A stretch of DNA of 64,000 bases from Avimonas intestinalis (GTDB lineage: Bacteria; Bacillota; Clostridia; Oscillospirales; Acutalibacteraceae), in assembly GCA_904380375.1 (NCBI GenBank), contig CAJFID010000003.1, positions 124,001 through 188,000 of the forward strand. Direction: 5' to 3'. The position numbers and the translations under genes were made by a program. This document shows positions 24,420 to 32,967 of the stretch, piece by piece. The notes beneath the pieces are model-generated. The model was not told the origin of the DNA. It did not search any database and saw only the letters and a program-made list of their open reading frames with translations. Within the stretch, counting starts at the first letter, position 1; every line of letters starts with the position of its first letter.

Positions 24420-24831
24420 TTTGACAGATGGGGCGACAAGAGCCGGCGGGCAGGAATACGGCGGCCCTGAAGATGCAGTGGCCGCCGTCCCAAGGCCCCC
24501 TCTGCACCGGCTTATTATCAGGGTATGCGGGGCCTGCTCCGCCGGTCCCTAGAAAGTCGGGCCGGCAGATGGAGAAAACGAGGAGGGGAGGGGGGAACCC
24601 CGAACGCTGACTTACGGCCGTCCAGCGCATGAAACGGGATCCGCGCAGGCGCTTATCCGGTTCCTCTGCTATTTTCCAAGCAGGTGATCCGCCCGGGCGG
24701 AAAGACGGCGCGTCGGTAATTTATGCTATATCTTTTTGCCAAGTGGAGAGAATGTTTGCCTCCACCAGTTTTCCGCCGGCCTTCTGCAGAAAATTTTCAG
24801 GGCAAACCGCCGAAAGAGAGGGCGGGAGGGC
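24420..24831. other. Non-coding interval between divergent feoA and guaB
   Basis: No gene is supported. On the minus strand one TGATAAT half-site (near 24513-24519) resembles half of a Fur box, but the second half is missing. No clear feoA promoter is seen. Confidence 0.35.
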
Positions 24832-24861
24832 TTGCAAGGCCGGGTGGGGCTGTGCTACAAT
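24832..24861 (+). promoter_or_regulatory. Sigma-A promoter of guaB
   Basis: TTGCAA (24832-24837), an 18-bp spacer and TACAAT (24856-24861) predict a start near 24868 and a leader of about 175 nt. Confidence 0.7.
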
Positions 24862-24888
24862 TAAAGACAATATTCTTGTCAGTTTGTC

Positions 24889-24958
24889 GGGAACCGTCGA
24901 AGGACCGCAGGCGGCAAAGCCTGGGTGAGGTTTCCCAAAGGAGCGCGGGGTGCCGCCT
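24889..24958 (+). promoter_or_regulatory. Structured leader of guaB, candidate regulatory RNA
   Basis: GGGAACC (24889-24895) can pair with GGTTTCCC (24929-24936) around a CAGGC/GCCTG hairpin (24908-24923). AGGCGGCA (24909-24916) can alternatively pair with TGCCGCCT (24951-24958). The two structures exclude each other, as in riboswitches. I could not match it to a known class. Confidence 0.35.
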
Positions 24959-25042
24959 AAAGGCTCCCGGCCGCCCTTTTGGAGGGCCGGGCTTGGGGCA
25001 AACCGCCGGCGGCAGTGTAAAGAGAAAGGACTGGTCATAATT

Positions 25043-26515
25043 ATGGTGAACAGCAACGCAGGGGAAAAATTTCTGAAAGAAGGGCTGACCTTTGACGATG
25101 TGCTGTTGATTCCGGCAAAATCCAACATTCTGCCGGCAGATATCAACGTAGCCACTCAGCTGACGAAAACCATCCGCCTGAACGTGCCGCTGATGACCGC
25201 CGCCATGGATACCGTGACCGAAGCGCGTATGGCGATCGCGATCGCCCGCGAAGGGGGGATCGGCGTCATCCATAAGAACATGGGGATTGAAGAGCAGGCG
25301 GACCAGGTTGACCGGGTAAAGCGTTCGGAAAACGGGGTTATCGTCAACCCGTTTTACCTTTCTCCCGACCATATTGTGGCGGACGCCAACGAACTGATGG
25401 GCAAATATAAGATCTCCGGCGTCCCGATCTGCCGCGACGGCAAGCTGGTGGGCATCCTGACCAACCGCGACATGCGTTTCCTGACCGATTTTTCCCAGAA
25501 AATCGAAGAGGTCATGACCAAGGAAAACCTGGTGACCGCCCCGGTCGGCACGACGCTGGAGCAGGCGCAGGAAATCCTGCGTCAGCACCGTATAGAGAAG
25601 CTGCCCATCGTGGACGAACAGGGCTATCTGAAGGGCCTGATCACGATTAAGGACATTGAGAAAGCGGTCAAATATCCCAATTCCGCGAGGGATAAGAACG
25701 GCCGGCTCCTCTGCACGGCGGCGATCGGCGCGACGGCGGACGTGCTCGACCGGGCTTCGGCGCTGGTCAGCGCCCAGGCGGATGCGCTGGTGCTTGATTC
25801 GGCGCACGGCCACAGCCAGAATATCCTCAACGCCGTGTCCAAGGTCAAAGCCGCTTTCCCGCAGGTTTCCCTGATCGCGGGCAACATCGCCACCGCCGAG
25901 GCGGCGGAGGCGCTGATTGACGCCGGGGCAGACGCCATCAAGGTGGGGATCGGCCCGGGTTCCATCTGCACGACCCGCGTGGTCGCGGGCATCGGCGTAC
26001 CGCAGATTACGGCGGTCTACGACGCCGCCTGCGTTGCGGCAAAGCATGGCATCCCGGTTATTGCGGACGGCGGCGTGAAATATTCCGGCGACATCGTCAA
26101 GGCGATTGCCGCTGGTGCCGATGTGGTCATGATCGGGTCCCTTGTGGCTGGCTGCGAGGAGTCGCCTGGCGATTCCGAGATCTATCAGGGCCGCCAGTTC
26201 AAAGTATACCGCGGCATGGGCAGCCTGGGCGCGATGGCCCACGGCAGCCGTGACCGCTATTTCCAGGAGGGGAATAAAAAGCTGGTTCCCGAAGGGGTTG
26301 AAGGCCGCGTCCCGTACAAAGGGCTGCTGTCCGATACCGTTTATCAGCTGATCGGCGGTCTGCGTGCCGGCATGGGCTACTGCGGCTGCCCGAGCATCCC
26401 CGATCTTCAGGAAAAGGGGCAGTTTGTGCGCATCACTGGCGCCGGGCTGAAGGAGAGCCATCCGCACGATATCCATATCACCAAGGAGGCCCCCAACTAC
26501 AGCATCAGCTTATAA
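25043..26515 (+). CDS. guaB: IMP dehydrogenase
   Basis: GuaB oxidises IMP to XMP with NAD+, the first committed step to GMP. The 490-aa protein has the (beta/alpha)8 barrel interrupted by two CBS domains (about residues 95-210). The catalytic loop GIGPGSICTTRVV holds the nucleophilic Cys; DGGVKYSGD and the flap with GMGSLGAM are present. ATG 25043 follows AGAAAGGA by 12 nt; an in-frame ATG at 24950 lies inside the leader RNA and is rejected. A bidirectional terminator follows the stop. Confidence 0.97.
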   Translation: MVNSNAGEKFLKEGLTFDDVLLIPAKSNILPADINVATQLTKTIRLNVPLMTAAMDTVTEARMAIAIAREGGIGVIHKNMGIEEQADQVDRVKRSENGVIVNPFYLSPDHIVADANELMGKYKISGVPICRDGKLVGILTNRDMRFLTDFSQKIEEVMTKENLVTAPVGTTLEQAQEILRQHRIEKLPIVDEQGYLKGLITIKDIEKAVKYPNSARDKNGRLLCTAAIGATADVLDRASALVSAQADALVLDSAHGHSQNILNAVSKVKAAFPQVSLIAGNIATAEAAEALIDAGADAIKVGIGPGSICTTRVVAGIGVPQITAVYDAACVAAKHGIPVIADGGVKYSGDIVKAIAAGADVVMIGSLVAGCEESPGDSEIYQGRQFKVYRGMGSLGAMAHGSRDRYFQEGNKKLVPEGVEGRVPYKGLLSDTVYQLIGGLRAGMGYCGCPSIPDLQEKGQFVRITGAGLKESHPHDIHITKEAPNYSISL

Positions 26516-26534
26516 CAATCCGCCAAGCCATAAA

Positions 26535-26575
26535 GAGCCGGCCGCCCGAATTCCGGGCGGCCGATGGCTATTTTC
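26535..26575. terminator. Bidirectional terminator between guaB and the patatin-like gene
   Basis: A perfect 10-bp stem (26539-26548 with 26554-26563) is followed by CTATTTT on the plus strand and by CTCTTTAT on the minus strand. It can serve both convergent genes. Confidence 0.75.
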
Positions 26576-26683
26576 GCGATTTTTTCTGGTATGGAAAGCA
26601 CCCACATGGCCGCGTATTCCGGCTCTATGTCGCTTGGATGATGCGCGGCCGTGCGCCTTCCCTTGGACGTCGCCGGAGCTGGC

Positions 26684-27523
26684 CTATGCCACAAAGGGCA
26701 CGATGTTTCCGCCATCCTGGAGCCCCTTTTCGTAAAACCGCTTCATCGCCTCCGGGTTGCGGGTCAGGGTATCCATACCGCAGGTGTCGTCCGGCGCGAC
26801 AATCAAAAGCCTGCCCTGTTCCTCATACCGCTTTGCCAAGGCAACCCCGTCGTTGTACCTTGCCGCCCGCTGCTCAAGCTGGGCGGCGGCAAGGGGGTAC
26901 TTTTTGCGGATCCCCGCCGCCAGTTTCCGGTCCTTATCCGGTGTGCGGACAAAGTCTCTGGGCTTGGTGAGGATCAACACCACCCTATCGCATCCCATGG
27001 AAAAAGCCTTCTCAATGGGCACCGGGTCGCTGAGCGCCCCGTCGTAATAAGGGACGCCGCCGATAAGGTAAGGGTGGCACACGAAGGGGATGGAACAGGA
27101 CGCCTTTATCACATCGTAATTGTTCTGCGCAATATCCTTCTTATCAAAATACTGGGCTTGCCCTGTTTCGGCATTGGTTGCCACCGCGATAAACGGCGCG
27201 GGATTTGCCGCCAGCGCCTCGTAATCGAGAGGGTTTTCCCCATCGTCGTTGCTGAGCACCCCGTACACATAATCCATATCAATGTAGCTTTTCTTAAACA
27301 AAAAGTTGCGGAGGCTCATGTATTCCTTTCGGCCGGAATATTCCGTGTAAAACTGATAATTACGGCCCTTTTGTCCGGCCAGATAGGAAGATATATTGGC
27401 GCTGCCGGCGGATACACCCACGCCGGCGTCGAAACGGATCCCCTCCTCCAGGCAGCGGTCCAGGACACCGGTGGCATAAATCCCACGGAGTCCTCCGCCG
27501 ACGTCTACAACGGCCGTTTTCAT
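26684..27523 (-). CDS. Patatin-like phospholipase family protein
   Basis: The 279-aa protein has the oxyanion-hole motif GGGLRGIYATG near residue 9, the nucleophile elbow GVSAGS (Ser near 38) and the catalytic-dyad Asp in YDGALSDPVP. It should be a cytosolic or membrane-associated lipid acyl hydrolase; the natural lipid is unknown. This compact bacterial patatin type (YjjU-like) is common in Firmicutes. It lies downstream of ftsH on the same strand with a 28-bp gap, so it may be read from the same promoter. Confidence 0.9.
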   Translation of the reverse strand: MKTAVVDVGGGLRGIYATGVLDRCLEEGIRFDAGVGVSAGSANISSYLAGQKGRNYQFYTEYSGRKEYMSLRNFLFKKSYIDMDYVYGVLSNDDGENPLDYEALAANPAPFIAVATNAETGQAQYFDKKDIAQNNYDVIKASCSIPFVCHPYLIGGVPYYDGALSDPVPIEKAFSMGCDRVVLILTKPRDFVRTPDKDRKLAAGIRKKYPLAAAQLEQRAARYNDGVALAKRYEEQGRLLIVAPDDTCGMDTLTRNPEAMKRFYEKGLQDGGNIVPFVA

Positions 27524-27551
27524 ATTTGCTTGCTCCTTTGCTTTGCAAAAT

Positions 27552-29369
27552 TTACGCGTTTAAGATCGACATAAATTCCTCGCCGGTGATGGTTTCCTTT
27601 TCATACAGGTACTTGGCCAGCTCGTCCAGCTTCTGCCGGTTTTCCGTCAAGATCTGCCGGGCCTTTTCGTGCTGCTTCTTCACCAGCGCCACCACCTGCC
27701 GGTCAATCTGGGTCTGTGTTTCCGCCGAGCAGGCCAGGGAGGCGTCCCCGCCCAGGTACTGGTTGGTGACGGTCTCCATCGCAACCATATCGAACTCCTC
27801 GCTCATACCGTAGCGAGTGATCATGGCGCGGGAGAGCCTGGTGGCCTGCTCAATATCGTTGGATGCGCCGGTGGTAACCGAGCCGAACACCACTTCCTCG
27901 GCCGCCCGGCCGCCGGTCAGGGTGGCCACTTTATTCTCGATTTCTTCCTGGCTCATCAGGTAGTGTTCGCCCTCTTCTACCTGCATGGTATAGCCCAGGG
28001 CGCCGGAGGTGCGGGGGACGATGGTAATCTTCTGCACCGGGGCGGAATGGCTCTGCATGGCGGCCACCAAAGCATGGCCGATTTCGTGATAAGCCACAAT
28101 CTTTTTCTCGCTGTCGGTCAGGATGGCGTTTTTCTTCTGGTAGCCGGCGATGACCACCTCAATGCTCTCCTCCAAATCCGCCTGCATCACCGATTTCCGG
28201 CCGTCCCGCACGGCGCGCAGCGCCGCCTCGTTGATGATGTTGGCCAGCTCGGCCCCCGATGCGCCGGAGGCCATCCGGGCGATTTTGCTGAAATCCACGT
28301 CCGGCCCCACCTTGATTTTCTTGGCGTGGACCTTCAGGATTTCTTCCCGTCCCTTCAGATCGGGGAGCTCTACCGGGATCCGGCGGTCAAATCGGCCGGG
28401 CCTCGTCAGGGCGGGGTCAAGGGATTCGGGGCGGTTGGTGGCGGCCAGAAGGATGACGCCGCTGTTCTCTTCAAAGCCGTCCATTTCGGTCAGCAGCTGG
28501 TTCAGGGTCTGCTCCCGCTCGTCGTTGCCGCCCAGCTGCCCGTCCCGCTTTTTGCCGATGGCGTCGATCTCGTCAATAAAGACGATGCAGGGTGCCTTTT
28601 CCTTGGCCTGCTTGAACAGGTCGCGGACCTTGGCCGCGCCCATGCCCACAAACATCTCGACAAATTCCGACCCCGACATAGAGAAGAAGGGGACGTTGGC
28701 CTCGCCGGCCACCGCCTTGGCCAGCATGGTTTTGCCGGTACCGGGAGGGCCCACCAGCAGGAGGCCCTTGGGCATGGCGGCGCCCACCTCCTTGTATTTG
28801 CCTGGGTTGTGCAGGTAATCCACGATTTCCGTCAAACTTTCCTTGGCCTCGTCCTCGCCGGCGACATCGGCGAATTTAATGCCTTCCGAGGATTTTACAT
28901 AGACCTTGGCGTTGCTTTTTCCCATACCAAAGGCCATGGAATTAGGGCCGCCTGCGTTTTTCAGCATCCGCTTGTACATCAGCTGTCCGATGATAACGAA
29001 GATGGCGATGGGCAGCACCCAGGTCAGCAGAAAGCTCAGCAAGGGAGACATCTGCTCAATAATCTCCCCGGAAAACTCCGCCCCGGAATCCGCCAGACGT
29101 TGGGTGAGATCGGGGTCGGGCATCATGCCGGTTTTATAGACGGCGGTATTGTCCTTGTTGGTAAACAGGATTTGGTTCTCCTGCTGCTGCACCTCTACCT
29201 GGCCCAGCTCCTTGTTCTCCGCCATCTCAATAAAGGTGCCGTAATCCACCTGCTGTACCTGCCGCTGCGTCAGCCAGGGCATGGCGAGGAAGTTGAACAG
29301 CATCAGGACCAGCAGCACGATGACATAGTAGTAAATGAGTGGTTTCTTGGGCTTTTTGACTTCATTCAT
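27552..29369 (-). CDS. ftsH: ATP-dependent zinc metalloprotease FtsH
   Basis: FtsH is a membrane-bound AAA+ protease that degrades unassembled membrane proteins and regulators. The 605-aa protein has two N-terminal transmembrane helices (about 11-31 and 110-132), Walker A GPPGTGKT (207-214), Walker B FIDEIDAIG, the arginine finger region RPGRFDRR and the zinc motif HEIGH (428-432). The length is normal. The start overlaps the end of a 59-aa gene by 8 nt, so its translation is coupled to that gene. Confidence 0.97.
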   Translation of the reverse strand: MNEVKKPKKPLIYYYVIVLLVLMLFNFLAMPWLTQRQVQQVDYGTFIEMAENKELGQVEVQQQENQILFTNKDNTAVYKTGMMPDPDLTQRLADSGAEFSGEIIEQMSPLLSFLLTWVLPIAIFVIIGQLMYKRMLKNAGGPNSMAFGMGKSNAKVYVKSSEGIKFADVAGEDEAKESLTEIVDYLHNPGKYKEVGAAMPKGLLLVGPPGTGKTMLAKAVAGEANVPFFSMSGSEFVEMFVGMGAAKVRDLFKQAKEKAPCIVFIDEIDAIGKKRDGQLGGNDEREQTLNQLLTEMDGFEENSGVILLAATNRPESLDPALTRPGRFDRRIPVELPDLKGREEILKVHAKKIKVGPDVDFSKIARMASGASGAELANIINEAALRAVRDGRKSVMQADLEESIEVVIAGYQKKNAILTDSEKKIVAYHEIGHALVAAMQSHSAPVQKITIVPRTSGALGYTMQVEEGEHYLMSQEEIENKVATLTGGRAAEEVVFGSVTTGASNDIEQATRLSRAMITRYGMSEEFDMVAMETVTNQYLGGDASLACSAETQTQIDRQVVALVKKQHEKARQILTENRQKLDELAKYLYEKETITGEEFMSILNA

Positions 29370-29541
29370 CGTGAACTTCCTCCTCCGTCATACCGGCCGC
29401 CTCCGCAGTCATATCCTCCATCGTCTGCTTCGTATCCGCTTTTTTCTTCTTTCGGCCGAAAAGGGCCATCGCTGCGGCAAACCCGGCTAAAAACCCGGCG
29501 CCGATACATACAGCGGCTGCGATCCAATTATTTTTCTTCAT
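29362..29541 (-). CDS. 59-aa single-pass membrane protein upstream of ftsH
   Basis: This short ORF encodes one N-terminal helix (WIAAAVCIGAGFLAGFAAAM), then the basic run GRKKKK and an acidic tail (TAEAAGMTEEEVHDE). AGGAGG lies 9 nt before the ATG. It overlaps the upstream 152-aa gene by 14 nt and the ftsH start by 8 nt, strong evidence for a translated, coupled gene. The shape resembles YtxH-type small membrane proteins. Function is unknown; being coupled to ftsH suggests a partner or substrate-like role (inference). Confidence 0.7.
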   Translation of the reverse strand: MKKNNWIAAAVCIGAGFLAGFAAAMALFGRKKKKADTKQTMEDMTAEAAGMTEEEVHDE

Positions 29542-29986
29542 CCTTTGTTTCCTCCTTTTGCTTTTCCGCGCTCATTTGCAGATCGATGGCCTTCAACGCC
29601 GCAATCAGCGCATAGCGCGTGGACTGGACGGCAAAATCAATCGCGTATTCCGCATAAAGAGCGGCCGCCTCGGCCTTGTCGTCCGACGAGGTGCTGACCT
29701 CGCTGTGCAGATAGCCCGGAAGCTTCTGCTCAAGGATTTTTCCCACCGTCCGGCAATACTCCAGCTGGGCGTTGGACAGCGCCGTGATAGCGGGGGAACG
29801 GCTGCCCTCTACATTCTTTTGCAGCAGAAGCTCGCTTTCTTTATATTCGTCCATCGCTTTCTCAAGCTCCTGCCGGATCCTCGCATGATCCTCCTGCTGA
29901 CAGAGCCGGAGCCGGCTTTGCATCCGCCCGTACTGCTGTTCCAGCTCGTACAGCTTAATCGCGAACATTTCTTGACCCAGTTTCAT
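29528..29986 (-). CDS. Hypothetical 152-aa helical protein, first gene of the ftsH operon
   Basis: The protein is almost entirely helical and charged, with a predicted coiled coil over residues ~8-60 (LYELEQQYGRMQSRLRL region) and an alanine-rich helix around 105-140. No signal peptide or membrane segment is seen and I do not recognise a family. The ATG follows GGGAGG by 9 nt. It overlaps the following 59-aa membrane gene. A possible promoter (TGGCAT, 17 bp, TATAAC) lies about 40-70 bp upstream. Confidence 0.65.
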   Translation of the reverse strand: MKLGQEMFAIKLYELEQQYGRMQSRLRLCQQEDHARIRQELEKAMDEYKESELLLQKNVEGSRSPAITALSNAQLEYCRTVGKILEQKLPGYLHSEVSTSSDDKAEAAALYAEYAIDFAVQSTRYALIAALKAIDLQMSAEKQKEETKDEEK

Positions 29987-30302
29987 TTTGAGGTTCCTCC
30001 CTTGTGGCGAAATCCTATTCCCGTTATACTAGCCGCGTTTGGAATATGCCACTGGCAGTTTTTTGAATCTGTATAGACATAATCCCCTAAATGTAAAAAA
30101 GGCTTACATTTCGGCATCTTTGTAATGACATAAAATGAAAATTGCCAGTGTTTTGCCCACGTCCCATCTGCTATCTTAGGGATAGGTTCCGGCGGAGTGC
30201 TAACAGCCGCTATACGGCATCCGCTTCGGGCAGCGCCGCTGGAAATTATCCTGTGCATACCATGGACGCATATACCTATCTGCATTTCAGGGAGGCTTTG
30301 TT
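29987..30302. other. Divergent regulatory region with nested inverted repeats
   Basis: The gap holds an inverted repeat AAATGTAA/TTACATTT (30089-30111) nested inside a longer one, CACTGGCA at 30050-30057 and TGCCAGTG at 30143-30150 (13 bp with one mismatch). A short palindrome TGCCA-C-TGGCA lies at 30047-30057. These are candidate operators controlling the ftsH cluster (-) and the DUF308/GT8 pair (+). No gene is seen. Confidence 0.45.
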
Positions 30303-30845
30303 ATGAAAAGGAGATCGGCTTTTGGCTGGGGGGAATTGGCGATCGGCTTCATTCTCCTCGTTCTAGGCATCTTTACGTTCGCCCGCCCGTCGAGCGCTTT
30401 GACAGGGATCGTCTTTGTCTATGGGATTTTGGCGGTGGTGACCGGCATTGCCGATATCGTATTTTACGCCAAAGTGGAGCAGCATGCCGGCTTTGGCCCG
30501 GCCATATCCCTTGTGACGGGGATCCTAAGCCTACTTGCAGGCATTGCGCTGTTGTTCAATCCGGGCGCCGGCAAATGGGCGATGGTGGTCCTTTTCCCAC
30601 TTTGGTTTATCGCGCACTGTATTTCCCGTTTGACCCATCTTCCGACTATCCGCCTGACGGCAGGGACGGGGTATTACTATTTCACATTGGTTGTCAATAT
30701 CCTGGGGCTGCTGCTCGGCTTTGTTATGATTTTTAATCCGCTGCTTTCCTTCTTCTCCGTCAGCTATGTTATCGGCGGTTATTTGATTCTGATAGGGCTT
30801 GACCATCTGGTATTGGGGGTGAGCAACGTTGGAACGCCTAGGTAA
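30303..30845 (+). CDS. HdeD/DUF308 family membrane protein
   Basis: The 180-aa protein consists of six hydrophobic segments arranged as three helical hairpins, with the DUF308 pattern GWGELAIGFILLVLGIFTFARP and GILAVVTGIADI. HdeD of enterobacteria is linked to acid resistance, but the function of Firmicute homologues is unknown. GGGAGG lies 9 nt before the ATG. The GT8 gene starts 13 bp after the stop, so the two form an operon. Confidence 0.88.
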   Translation: MKRRSAFGWGELAIGFILLVLGIFTFARPSSALTGIVFVYGILAVVTGIADIVFYAKVEQHAGFGPAISLVTGILSLLAGIALLFNPGAGKWAMVVLFPLWFIAHCISRLTHLPTIRLTAGTGYYYFTLVVNILGLLLGFVMIFNPLLSFFSVSYVIGGYLILIGLDHLVLGVSNVGTPR

Positions 30846-30858
30846 GGGAGGGAAAGAC

Positions 30859-31677
30859 ATGCTACGGCTATTGGTTACCTTAGACCAGAACTACCTGCCC
30901 CAGCTCCAGGTGCTGCTGACATCGGTGGCGGTCAACAATCCGGGCGAGAATGTGGAAGTCTATCTGATGCACAGCGGCATCCCGACGGAAGGGCTGGAAA
31001 AGGTGGGCAGGCAGTGCCGCGCCGCCGGATACACGCTGTTTCCTGTCCGGGTGGATCCTGCCTTTTTCCAAGACGCCCCGGTAACCAAGCGGTATCCTCA
31101 AGAGATGTATTACCGTCTGCTTGCGCCGCATCTGCTGCCGGAAAATCTGCACCGGATCTTGTATCTTGACCCCGACATCCTGGTCATCAATCCCCTGCGC
31201 CCCCTCTGGGAAATAGACTTGCAGGGCAAGCTTTTCGCCGCCGCGGCCCATACGGGCATGACGGATATTGCGAACAGCGTCAACCGCCTGCGCCTGGGGA
31301 CCGACAGCGACTATTACAATTCCGGCGTGCTGCTGATGGATCTTGATGCCGGCAGGAAAGAGATCGTGCCGCAGGAGGTCTTTGCCTTCTCGGCGGAGCA
31401 TAGGGCCAGCCTGCTCCTGCCGGATCAGGATATCCTCAACGCCATGTACAGCGGGAGGGTGCTGCCGCTGGACGATGCCGTCTGGAACTACGATGCCCGC
31501 AATTACAACAGCTACCTGCTGCGCAGTTCCGGGAAAGCGGATACGGACTGGGTGATATCCAACACGGCCATCCTCCATTTCTGCGGCCGTGCCAAGCCCT
31601 GGAAGCCGGGTTATCCGTATCGCTTCGGCATCCTGTATAAGCACTATGCCCGGCTGACCCAGAGAGGAAACCCGTAG
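30859..31677 (+). CDS. Glycosyltransferase family 8 protein
   Basis: The 272-aa GT-A enzyme transfers a sugar, usually galactose or glucose, from a UDP donor. It shows the family pattern MYYRLLAPHLLPENLHRILYLDPDIL (written here in parts: MYYRLLAPHLLP, RILYLDPDIL), where DPD is the metal-binding DXD, then YYNSGVLLMDL and the C-terminal HFCGRAKPW. No signal peptide is present. ATG 30859 follows GGGAGGG by about 6 nt; an in-frame start at 30829 overlaps the DUF308 gene and is less likely. A very strong terminator follows. Confidence 0.9.
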   Translation: MLRLLVTLDQNYLPQLQVLLTSVAVNNPGENVEVYLMHSGIPTEGLEKVGRQCRAAGYTLFPVRVDPAFFQDAPVTKRYPQEMYYRLLAPHLLPENLHRILYLDPDILVINPLRPLWEIDLQGKLFAAAAHTGMTDIANSVNRLRLGTDSDYYNSGVLLMDLDAGRKEIVPQEVFAFSAEHRASLLLPDQDILNAMYSGRVLPLDDAVWNYDARNYNSYLLRSSGKADTDWVISNTAILHFCGRAKPWKPGYPYRFGILYKHYARLTQRGNP

Positions 31678-31808
31678 CTTTCTGCCCGGCGGCAGGCTTT
31701 CCTGCAGGAGAAATTTGCCTTAATGAGGCGCAGGAGCTTTGGGTCTGCCCATCCCGAATGAACGGGTCGCTGCATCGGGGCCGCAAGAGCGCGGGGATGT
31801 ACATAGGG

Positions 31809-31862
31809 AAGGGGACAAAACAAGACGCAAGCCGGCTTGCGTCTTGTTTTGTCCCCTTTTTC
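31809..31862 (+). terminator. Very long palindromic terminator
   Basis: A perfect 50-bp palindrome (31809-31858) is followed by further T residues. It lies between the convergent GT8 and TetR genes. Confidence 0.85.
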
Positions 31863-31957
31863 CGTTTTTGTCGCTTCTCAGGCCGCCAGGGTTCCTTTAT
31901 CCAACCGTGCAAGAGGCCGGCAGGCGATAAAAAAGCAACGCGCCGTTTTGCGGAGCG

Positions 31958-32497
31958 TTACGAAGCGGAACTGTCCCTGCTTTTAGGAAGAAGGCGGCAA
32001 ATCTGTTCCGCCAGCTTTTTGGTGTCAACCCGCTCCTGGCTGCAGTATTTGAACAGCAGCCCGGCGATGCCGAAGGACCAGAAATCCAGTGCGATCTCCA
32101 TGTCCGAATATTTCAGCGACAGACTAGGCGCCCTGTTTCGGGCCAGTTCCTCCAGATAGGTGCGTGTCGCTTGTACAAAAAGCCTTTCAATCTGCCCGCG
32201 TTTTTGGGAGTCCATCAGCTTTCGCACCAATTCATGGTTTTCCGCGACCGACGAAACAAAGACGTTCAGCGCATCTACAGGGGTTTGCGCCTCCAGGCTG
32301 CGGGAAAGCATATCCTTCGTCGCCTGTTTGATTGACCATTCGACGACGTCCATAATATCCTGAAAGTGGTAGTAAAATGTCTGTCGGGAAATGTTGCAAG
32401 CGGCAATCAGGGCTTTCACCGTTATCTTATCAATACCCGTTTTCTTGGCCATGGACGCAAAGGTGCTGGCAATCACGCTTTTCATATCTACCGGCAT
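31958..32497 (-). CDS. TetR/AcrR family regulator, DhaS-like
   Basis: The 179-aa protein has a TetR N-terminal helix-turn-helix (ITVKALIAACNISRQTFYYHF, residues ~24-44, shown in two overlapping parts: ITVKALIAACNIS and ISRQTFYYHF) and a C-terminal all-helical ligand domain. This short type resembles DhaS, an activator of dihydroxyacetone kinase genes, but no such genes are nearby. The start at 32497 has GGAGGGG about 8 nt upstream; the frame is open far upstream but without a better start. A TATAAT lies 30-35 bp upstream with a poor -35 box. The target is unknown. Confidence 0.85.
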   Translation of the reverse strand: MPVDMKSVIASTFASMAKKTGIDKITVKALIAACNISRQTFYYHFQDIMDVVEWSIKQATKDMLSRSLEAQTPVDALNVFVSSVAENHELVRKLMDSQKRGQIERLFVQATRTYLEELARNRAPSLSLKYSDMEIALDFWSFGIAGLLFKYCSQERVDTKKLAEQICRLLPKSRDSSAS

Positions 32498-32801
32498 GGC
32501 ATTCCCCTCCTTCCGGCAGCGAATAGGAATATTATACCTGAAACGGGCAAAAATTGTGTGACGAAAAAATGAAAACCAAGGCCGGAAATGTGCGCTTCCT
32601 GTCTTTGGCATCCCGACCGGGCTGCCCTTTGTGCGGGAGGCCGCTTTGCGCCGCTGCCTCCGGCATGCCTGCACGTCTTTCAACAGCGAAAAAAGGGCGG
32701 ACGGCTGTTTGCGGGGAGGAGGATCCTGTGAGAAAACCGCTCCGGTTCGCCTTGGGCGGCCATGCTGCGCACCGCACATGCCGCTTTCCCTTTTCGCGTA
32801 G
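32498..32801. other. Non-coding interval between the TetR gene and the purF terminator
   Basis: No gene or repeat is supported here. It contains the short upstream region of the TetR gene. Confidence 0.4.
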
Positions 32802-32832
32802 TAAAAGTGGATACGGCGCTTGCCGTATCCAC
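32802..32832 (-). terminator. Terminator of the glutamine synthetase-ANTAR-purF transcript
   Basis: A perfect 11-bp stem (32807-32817 with 32822-32832) is followed on the minus strand by TTTTAC. It lies 136 bp after the purF stop. Confidence 0.75.
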
Positions 32833-32967
32833 CGGAAATCGGCGGGCTGTATGAGAGGTGCATCCGTCCCCCCCTTTTCCGCGTGCGATTCCTACAGAAG
32901 GCGAAAGCCCCGATGGATCGAATGGGGAGGGGAAGAAGCCTCGGCCCGCGCCAGCCTCCGCCCTCCG

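Noticed and set aside
24505..24525. Fur box in front of feoA
   Set aside because: Only one TGATAAT half-site is present and no promoter fits around it.
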